Part shown: one piece after another, positions 13,091-18,414 of the stretch
Position numbering within the stretch: position 1 is the stretch's first letter
Layout of the letters: each line of letters starts with the position of its first letter
Assembly (NCBI GenBank): GCA_028279945.1
Contig: JANQMT010000083.1
Coordinates: 1-18,414 of the forward strand
Source of the DNA: JAKSCF01 sp028279945
Lineage (GTDB): Bacteria; Bacillota; Clostridia; Peptostreptococcales; JAAYPU01
Length of the DNA: 18,414 bases
Reading direction: 5' to 3'
The notes under the pieces: model-generated
Told to the model about the DNA's origin: nothing
The model's input: the letters and a program-made list of their open reading frames with translations, nothing else
The model's database searches: none
Made by a program: the position numbers and the translations under genes

Positions 13091-14011
13091 TCAATCCAAA
13101 TATTCAAATATATTATTATTTTTATCTATAAATATCTGAGTATCTTTGATGTTAGACATTAATTCCATTCGTTTTACAAATTTATAAAATTCTACATCCA
13201 CCCTTAATGCTTTTTCGATCATTTCTAAAGCTTCTTGGTCTGCATTTGCCTTGATATCTGCAGCTTCCTGTCTTGCCTCATTAACCGTTATTTTTTTGTT
13301 TTTATCCACCAATGCTACTTTTTCATTGTAAAATCTATTTCCTTCAGCGTGTATTTCTTCAGATTCTTTTAGTATCTCTTCTTTCATTTTAGATTCAATG
13401 GACTTCATATTTTCTGATGGAGGATTTTTTCTATACATACTTGCATCTTGTATATAAACACCAAATTGAGAAACAAGTTGTTCATTTAATTTTTCTCGCT
13501 TCTCATCTAAAGCAGGTTCTATTATCTTAATATTAAAGAACTCATCGAAGGATAAAGAGTTTCCTGTTTTTATGACTACGGGATACACTTTGTCATCTAA
13601 TAAAGCATTTAGTTTTGATTCATATCTTTTTCCATTCATTTTAATACTCACCAGCCCAGGATTGACAATATCGTACTGAGCATACATTCTTATATCAATT
13701 TTTCTTTTGTCTTTTGTATTAATGGTTTCGGTATTTGATGTATATGTAATTAACTTTGAAGTATATTTTTCTACAGAAGTAATGAATGGTATTTTAAAAT
13801 TCAATCCCTTTTTATCAACAACACTGGTTATAACACCTTCTTTTTTTAAATCTTCTTTTGACGGTTCAACAAAAGCTTTTTCAGATACATGTACTTTTTT
13901 AATTTGCCCAAATTGTCTAACAACTGCCAGCTCATCTTCTTTAACAATATATACAGATGATGGCAGAGCTATAGCTACTGCTAGTATTAGTAATACAATC
14001 ACTTTTTTCAT
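13091..14011 (-). CDS. hflC: HflC, SPFH/band 7 membrane protein
   Basis: A 306-aa partner of HflK. One N-terminal membrane helix (about 3-20, VIVLLILAVAIALPSSVYIV) is followed by the SPFH domain with VKEDELAVVRQFGQIKK and GLNFKIPFITSVEKY, then a charged helical part rich in Ala/Glu (about 200-275) and a short end. In E. coli, HflKC forms a cage around the FtsH protease in the membrane; no ftsH is in this window. A stretch of about 20 residues after QFGQIKK (EKAFVEPSKEDLKKEG) looks inserted relative to short HflC proteins. Start: ATG with AGGAGGGG just before it. It follows hflK by ten bases, so one operon. Confidence 0.92.
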   Translation of the reverse strand: MKKVIVLLILAVAIALPSSVYIVKEDELAVVRQFGQIKKVHVSEKAFVEPSKEDLKKEGVITSVVDKKGLNFKIPFITSVEKYTSKLITYTSNTETINTKDKRKIDIRMYAQYDIVNPGLVSIKMNGKRYESKLNALLDDKVYPVVIKTGNSLSFDEFFNIKIIEPALDEKREKLNEQLVSQFGVYIQDASMYRKNPPSENMKSIESKMKEEILKESEEIHAEGNRFYNEKVALVDKNKKITVNEARQEAADIKANADQEALEMIEKALRVDVEFYKFVKRMELMSNIKDTQIFIDKNNNIFEYLD

Positions 14012-14021
14012 TTTGCCCCTC

Positions 14022-15074
14022 CTACTCTACCACTGTTTTTTTGACATTCTCTTGTACTTTTTCGTCCATATTAAAAAACTTATATATCCCGTTTCCATCT
14101 GTAAAGTCAATAATAAACTCATTGTTATCAAAAAATTCGAGCATAGCTTCCATATACAATCTTTCTTTGATTGCTTTGGGATTCTTTTTGTATTCATCAT
14201 ATAATTTTAAAAATTGTTTTTTATCCTCAGTCGCTTTGGTGATAACATCCGATGCATACCCTTCTGCCTCTTCTAAGACAATCTTAGCTGCTTGAGTTGC
14301 TTCTTGATTCAGTTTATTTTCATATTTTGAGGCCTCTTCTATTTTTTGTTTTTTATACTGATTGGCCTTTTCCACTTCCGAATAAGCACTGCTTACAGCC
14401 GGTGTCAAAGAAGCATTTTGAATTTGAACATCCGTCACTAAAACCCCTGCTTCATATTCATCCAGTGCCTTTTGTAATATGGGTTTAATGGCAGAGTCTA
14501 TTTTATCTTTTTGAGTTAAAGAACTATCTACCGACTCTGATGAGAACACATCCCTTATGACTCTTTCCGCTAATATTCTAATGGTCTCATCCAATTCATC
14601 TACTTTATATAAGAAATTATAGGCATCCTTTACTCTGCACTCTATGACCACTTCAACGTCTACAATGGACATATTATTGTCTTTTGCCCCAACTACCACA
14701 TATCCTTCATCATTTATATCCGAATCGTATACCGGAGCATTATTGGCAGTTCCCTGCTGAATGGTTCTGTATCCGTATTCTATTTTTCGTCTTGCCATCA
14801 CATTTACTTTTTCTATTTTTTGAATGAATGGCACCTTAAAATTAAAGCCTGCTTCATCCACTATTTTAACCATTTTTCCAAACTGTGTTACAACAACTTC
14901 ATAGCCGTCCGGTACCCGATAAGCCGAATTAAAGAGCATAGTGACTATAAAAATGAGTAGTAATACCGTAAGTCCAAATTTCTTAACTTTTTCAAACCCA
15001 ATCTTATTGTCTTGTTCTTCTGAATCTGACCTTGGCTGTTTTTCTAGAAAATTTTTTATTAGTTTCATTAGCAC
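14022..15074 (-). CDS. hflK: HflK, SPFH/band 7 membrane protein
   Basis: A 350-aa HflK-like protein. It has a charged cytoplasmic N-terminus (about 1-30), one membrane helix (about 33-50, FGLTVLLLIFIVTMLFNS), then the SPFH domain with RVPDGYEVVVTQFGKM and GFNFKVPFIQKIEKV, and a long Ala/Glu/Lys coiled region (about 225-300). An acidic stretch (YDSDINDEG, near residue 120) sits inside the SPFH domain. The start is ambiguous: AGGAGG is seven bases before GTG 15074 and thirteen before ATG 15068; I prefer the GTG. Proposed promoter at 15131-15159. Confidence 0.92.
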   Translation of the reverse strand: MLMKLIKNFLEKQPRSDSEEQDNKIGFEKVKKFGLTVLLLIFIVTMLFNSAYRVPDGYEVVVTQFGKMVKIVDEAGFNFKVPFIQKIEKVNVMARRKIEYGYRTIQQGTANNAPVYDSDINDEGYVVVGAKDNNMSIVDVEVVIECRVKDAYNFLYKVDELDETIRILAERVIRDVFSSESVDSSLTQKDKIDSAIKPILQKALDEYEAGVLVTDVQIQNASLTPAVSSAYSEVEKANQYKKQKIEEASKYENKLNQEATQAAKIVLEEAEGYASDVITKATEDKKQFLKLYDEYKKNPKAIKERLYMEAMLEFFDNNEFIIDFTDGNGIYKFFNMDEKVQENVKKTVVE

Positions 15075-15130
15075 CTTATTTCCTCCTGTCTACTTAAGTG
15101 AATTTCTCTTCTGAGATATATATTACCACT

Positions 15131-15159
15131 ATTATCATTTATTTCCTATACTTCGACAA
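15131..15159 (-). promoter_or_regulatory. Likely promoter of hflKC
   Basis: Minus strand: -35 TTGTCG (15159-15154), 17-base spacer, -10 GATAAT (15136-15131). Four and five of six positions match sigma-A consensus. Transcription start near 15124, with a leader of about 50 bases. Confidence 0.45.
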
Positions 15160-15315
15160 ATTTTTATTTAACTTTTTATACAATGCTAATGAGGATTTAG
15201 GGATATGATTTTTAATTGTATAGAATGCATAAGAAATACTAAATGTTGTTATACAAATACAATAATATGTTAAAATAAGTTTAATGATTTAAAACTTTTT
15301 AGTTGGAGGAATTCA

Positions 15316-16275
15316 ATGAAATACTTACGTCTTACTTTATTAAGCATTTTATGTATCGGTTTATTTTTATCTGGATGTACCGGCAAAAAATCTGATAACA
15401 GTATTTCTATCGCAGAACAATTTGGTCTTGCCTATGCGCCTATCCAAATCATGAAAGAAAAACAGTTTTTAGATGCTAGGGTTCCTGAAGGTACCGATAT
15501 TCAGTGGATACAGCTTGCTAACACTGCCGCAATTCGAGAATCCATGATTGCCGGCGATTTAGACATTGGATTTATGGCTATTCCTCCATTTCTTATTGGA
15601 TGGGATAGAGGCATGGAGTGGAAGATTGCAACGGGACTATGCAGCAGTCCTCTTGGACTTGTTACTCATAAAGAATCTGTTCGGTCACTCAGCGATTTAA
15701 CTTCGGAAGATCGGATTGCCCTTCCTCAACCGGGAAGTATTCAGCATATATTGCTATCCATGGCCTGTGAGAAGGCATTTAATAACCCTCAACAATTCGA
15801 TCAACAATTAGTCACCATGTCTCACCCTGACGGCATGAATGCTTTGATTGCAAAACAAGACATCACTGCCCATTTTACTTCTCCGCCTTATCTCAACAAA
15901 GCATTAAAAGTTGAAGGGCTGCATCAGATTCTCAGTGGTGAAGAAGCTATGGGTAAAGAATTTTCCTTTATCGTAGGGACTGTTACACAAGATTTTTATG
16001 ATACACACCCATCTCTATATACCTCATTTTTGGAAGCGCTGCAAGAGTCAATCCATTATATTCAAAATAATCCTGCAGAATCAGCTGTTATTTTATCCAA
16101 GCAGTATAATTTACCACAAGAAGAAACTTTAGAGTACATACAGAGTATCCAGTATGGCTCAACCGTAAAAGGTTTATCTGATTTTGCTGAGTTTATGGTC
16201 AACAACGGCTATTTGGATAAGACCTTTACAGATATTAATGAAGTATTATTTGAAGAGGCACATTATGAAAAATAG
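15316..16275 (+). CDS. ABC transporter substrate-binding lipoprotein, NitT/TauT (SsuA/ThiY) type
   Basis: A 319-aa lipoprotein with signal peptide 1-20 and lipobox LSGC, lipidated at Cys21. The mature part has the two-lobe fold of the NMT1/SsuA group: ISIAEQFGLAYAPIQIMKEK at the start, then IRESMIAGDLDIGFMAIPP, the block that in this family closes over the ligand, and DLTSEDRIALPQPGSIQHI. Family ligands include sulfonates, nitrate, bicarbonate and thiamine precursors; none can be chosen from sequence, and no riboswitch is visible in the 240-base leader. Start: ATG with GGAGG six bases before. It overlaps the permease gene by 11 bases. Confidence 0.9.
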   Translation: MKYLRLTLLSILCIGLFLSGCTGKKSDNSISIAEQFGLAYAPIQIMKEKQFLDARVPEGTDIQWIQLANTAAIRESMIAGDLDIGFMAIPPFLIGWDRGMEWKIATGLCSSPLGLVTHKESVRSLSDLTSEDRIALPQPGSIQHILLSMACEKAFNNPQQFDQQLVTMSHPDGMNALIAKQDITAHFTSPPYLNKALKVEGLHQILSGEEAMGKEFSFIVGTVTQDFYDTHPSLYTSFLEALQESIHYIQNNPAESAVILSKQYNLPQEETLEYIQSIQYGSTVKGLSDFAEFMVNNGYLDKTFTDINEVLFEEAHYEK

Positions 16276-17032
16276 TATGATCATTAAAATATTATGGGTT
16301 ATTCTAATTGGGATTTTATGGGAAGTGATTTATAGAATGGGTATCTTTAAAGAACAATTATTCCCTTCTATTTTGGTCATCTGTTCCGCTTTACTGGACT
16401 CTATTATAAATGGGACAATGATTCAATATGTGATTTACTCGCTTCAAATTATTTTTTTAGGTCTTTTGATTGGAATATCACTTTCATTGATTCTATCAAC
16501 ATTAGCGGTTTCTTCAAAAATCGTAGAAAGTTTTATCAAAACATGTGCTGCCATTGCCCATCCCTTACCGGGTATTGCCTTATTACCTTTAATCATTCTT
16601 TGGATTGGGACAGGGTCTGAAGCGATTGTTTTTATTATTGTCCATTCTGTACTGTGGCCCCTTCTTTTAAATACATTAGCAGGTTTTCAATCTGTACCGG
16701 AAATATATCAACAAATTGGGAAAAATATCGGTCTGTCTAGATTTCAAATCATGGTTCATATCTATCTGCCCTCATCTTTACCTTATTTTTTGACCGGATT
16801 AAAGATTGCATGGTCCAGATCATGGCGTGCATTGGTAAGTGCTGAGATGATTTTCGGCGCAGCCGGAGGCATTGGAGGTATTGGATGGCTCATTTATAAA
16901 AACAGGTTTTTTATGGATACGGCAGCTTTATATGCATCTATCTTAATGATTGTTATTATAGGTATGCTTATGGAATTTTTATTCTCATGGGTTGAAAAAC
17001 GGACGGTAAAAAAGTGGGGTATGGTACAATGA
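16265..17032 (+). CDS. ABC transporter permease, NitT/TauT (SsuC) type
   Basis: A 255-aa inner-membrane permease with about six hydrophobic helices. The conserved cytoplasmic EAA loop that docks on the ATPase reads IYQQIGKNIGLSRFQIMVHIYLP near residues 150-172. The family signature WIGTGSEAIVFII precedes it and SRSWRALVSAEMIFGAAGGIG follows. The start ATG 16265 has AGAGG six bases before and lies inside the end of the lipoprotein gene; a much longer frame from 16184 is a shadow of that gene. The stop overlaps the ATPase start as ATGA. Confidence 0.92.
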   Translation: MKNSMIIKILWVILIGILWEVIYRMGIFKEQLFPSILVICSALLDSIINGTMIQYVIYSLQIIFLGLLIGISLSLILSTLAVSSKIVESFIKTCAAIAHPLPGIALLPLIILWIGTGSEAIVFIIVHSVLWPLLLNTLAGFQSVPEIYQQIGKNIGLSRFQIMVHIYLPSSLPYFLTGLKIAWSRSWRALVSAEMIFGAAGGIGGIGWLIYKNRFFMDTAALYASILMIVIIGMLMEFLFSWVEKRTVKKWGMVQ

Positions 17033-17781
17033 CATTTCTTAGAATAGAGAATTTAGATAAGACATATACAGTCAATAAAGAAAAGAAAACAATTATTCAT
17101 GATTTTAATTTATCTTGCAAGCAGCATGATTTTATTTGCATAATTGGAAAATCAGGATGTGGTAAATCTACATTATTAAAGATTATTGGTGGATTCGACT
17201 CCCAGTATAGCGGTCAAGTCAAAATCAATGATGAAAAAATTTTATCACCTAATATCGATAAAATCCTTATTTTTCAAGACTTCAATCAACTCTTCCCTTG
17301 GAAAACAGTAAAAGAGAATGTGCTTTTTCCTCTTAAAGTCAATCAGAAGAAAAAAAACTTTGACAGCATTGACGCTGTAGCCGACAAATACATAGAGATG
17401 GTTGGCTTAAGAGACTATCATCATTATTATCCTCATCAGCTTTCCGGAGGGATGAAACAACGCGTAGCTTTAGCAAGAGCATTGGCACTGGAACCCATTG
17501 TCCTTCTAATGGATGAACCTTTTAGCAGCTTGGATGCCTTAACACGTGAGTCTCTTCAAGGACTGCTTCATGAGATATGGAAGAAAATTAAATCCACTAT
17601 TATTTTTGTCACTCATGATATCAAAGAAGCCATAAAGCTTTCTACGAAAATCGTTATTATGGGTTTGCCTCCGGATTCAACCAAATATGTTATTGATAAC
17701 ACCCTTCCCTTTCCCAGGGGTGAGATGGATTCAACTCATTTATCCTTTTATAATGAAATAAGGGGATTTCTTGAGGAATAG
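17029..17781 (+). CDS. ABC transporter ATP-binding protein, NitT/TauT (SsuB) type
   Basis: A 250-aa nucleotide-binding subunit with every motif intact: Walker A GKSGCGKST (about 40-48), Q-loop IFQDFNQLFPW, signature LSGGMKQRVALARA, Walker B VLLMDEPFSSLD and switch His in FVTHDIKEA. LFPW after the Q-loop is typical of the SsuB/TauB group. Start: ATG 17029, overlapping the permease stop as ATGA, so translation is coupled; an in-frame GTG at 17014 is less likely. It ends one base from the convergent aminotransferase stop, with no terminator visible between them. Confidence 0.95.
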   Translation: MTFLRIENLDKTYTVNKEKKTIIHDFNLSCKQHDFICIIGKSGCGKSTLLKIIGGFDSQYSGQVKINDEKILSPNIDKILIFQDFNQLFPWKTVKENVLFPLKVNQKKKNFDSIDAVADKYIEMVGLRDYHHYYPHQLSGGMKQRVALARALALEPIVLLMDEPFSSLDALTRESLQGLLHEIWKKIKSTIIFVTHDIKEAIKLSTKIVIMGLPPDSTKYVIDNTLPFPRGEMDSTHLSFYNEIRGFLEE

Positions 17782-17782
17782 T

Positions 17783-18414
17783 TTATAAAATATTATTTAG
17801 ATACATCTCTTTACATCGATTGTATTCATTTTGTATTTTTTCAACAATATGATTATGTATGGATTGGAACAAATACTGGTTGATGCTTGCTACCGGAAGG
17901 ATATCTATAGAAGTACCCGTAAGAAAAACCGCATCATAGTTATTAAGTTCTTCCGTGTTAACGGGTATTTCCATCAAATCTATATTTTGTTGTTTGCAAA
18001 TGGCGAAGACTTTTTCTCTGGTAATCCCTTTTAATACCATTCTGCTGGGTGCCGTATATATTTTATTTTCTTTGACAAAGAAAACATTGGAACGACTGCC
18101 TTCTGTAATCTCATTATCTTTGTTTACCAGTAATGCCTCCGTTGCTTGAAATTCATTTAAAGAGTGTGCAATTATTTTTCTGAATAAATCGTCTTGTTGC
18201 TTTACATTTGGATCCAGTCGGTCTCCTTTATACAAAATTGTATGGATACCCTTTAGCCGAAAAGATTCCTCAATGTAGCTGCTTTTTATAAAACCAATTA
18301 TCACAATTGCTTTTTGATTCATTTCTACTAATTGAATCTTTATATTTTTATTTTTATAGTCATTTATTGTAATGACTTTTTCAATTTTTTGAATTAAATT
18401 GTTATTTTTTTCAT
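17783..18414 (-). CDS. Aminotransferase class IV (BCAT/PabC/D-amino acid type), cut by the window end
   Basis: PLP enzyme of fold type IV, of which the C-terminal 209 residues are visible. The frame stays open past Met at 18322 to the window edge, and the extra residues (VITINDY, IKIQLVE) fit the family, so the N-terminus with the PLP lysine lies outside. Seen: the Glu that contacts the PLP ring nitrogen in EITEGSRSNVFFV, the LKGITREKVF helix, and FLTGTSIDILPV, whose Gly-Thr loop binds PLP phosphate. The group contains branched-chain and D-amino acid aminotransferases and aminodeoxychorismate lyase. Sequence here does not decide among them. The neighbouring importer does not clarify its role. 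Confidence 0.88.
   Translation of the reverse strand, partial: EKNNNLIQKIEKVITINDYKNKNIKIQLVEMNQKAIVIIGFIKSSYIEESFRLKGIHTILYKGDRLDPNVKQQDDLFRKIIAHSLNEFQATEALLVNKDNEITEGSRSNVFFVKENKIYTAPSRMVLKGITREKVFAICKQQNIDLMEIPVNTEELNNYDAVFLTGTSIDILPVASINQYLFQSIHNHIVEKIQNEYNRCKEMYLNNIL

Noticed and set aside
13707..14204. 165-codon plus-strand frame opposite the hflC start and hflK end
   Set aside because: Antisense shadow of two clear SPFH genes; it crosses their junction and has no binding site or family features.
15181..15315. Riboswitch (for example TPP) before the NitT/TauT importer
   Set aside because: The leader is AT-rich and lacks the conserved CUGAGA and ACCUGA-type core or any long paired stem.
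1..18414. CRISPR array, tRNA, rRNA or complete insertion sequence
   Set aside because: No regularly spaced direct repeats, no cloverleaf or rRNA segments and no transposase gene were seen; the palindromic repeat is non-coding.

Overview
The window is AT-rich. Its gene set suggests an anaerobic, endospore-forming member of the Clostridia (Firmicutes): flavodiiron protein with rubredoxin and a TM1266-type protein, a RelQ-type alarmone synthetase, a LysM/M14 peptidoglycan peptidase like the spore-associated ENP1 type, a CtsR-type heat-shock operator, strong AGGAGG ribosome binding sites and frequent GTG/TTG starts. I cannot name a genus from the sequence alone.

Layout. 1-1400: a tspO-like gene (minus), an AT-rich gap holding one arm of a dispersed repeat, then an hsp20 gene (plus) whose sigma-A promoter is overlapped by a consensus CtsR operator and which ends in a strong terminator. 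1406-5441: five closely packed minus-strand genes, probably one operon: TIGR01212-type radical SAM protein, HAD phosphatase, EamA exporter, RelQ-type (p)ppGpp synthetase and a CoA-type Nudix hydrolase. 5499-5973: a small UspA-type protein with its own terminator. 6177-6484: a short locus that I read as a complete type I toxin-antitoxin module. It has a 31-32 codon Hol-Tox-like membrane peptide on the minus strand, a convergent antisense RNA from a strong promoter on the plus strand, and a shared bidirectional terminator between them. 6537-7799: M14 gamma-D-glutamyl-diamino acid peptidase. 7913-10278: a small P-loop protein of unknown function with its own promoter and terminator, then rlmN preceded by a cytoplasmic parvulin-type foldase.

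10367-10525 is a 159-bp near-perfect palindrome (two 77-nt arms, 5-nt loop). Its outer arm recurs at 711-764, so it is a MITE-like dispersed repeat. 10780-13070 is a plus-strand oxidative/nitrosative stress cluster: flavin reductase, TM1266-type protein, rubredoxin and flavodiiron protein FprA. Together these can pass electrons from NAD(P)H through FMN and rubredoxin to the di-iron site, reducing O2 or NO to harmless products; a strong terminator closes the cluster. 13091-15074 is hflK-hflC on the minus strand. 15316-17781 is a complete NitT/TauT-type ABC importer (lipoprotein, permease, ATPase) with overlapping genes and unknown substrate. The window ends inside a class IV aminotransferase gene (minus strand), which converges on the importer with one base between stop codons.

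The most notable item is the type I toxin-antitoxin locus at 6177-6484, whose toxin lies in a gap and is too short for ordinary gene calling. The CtsR operator and the palindromic repeat family come next.
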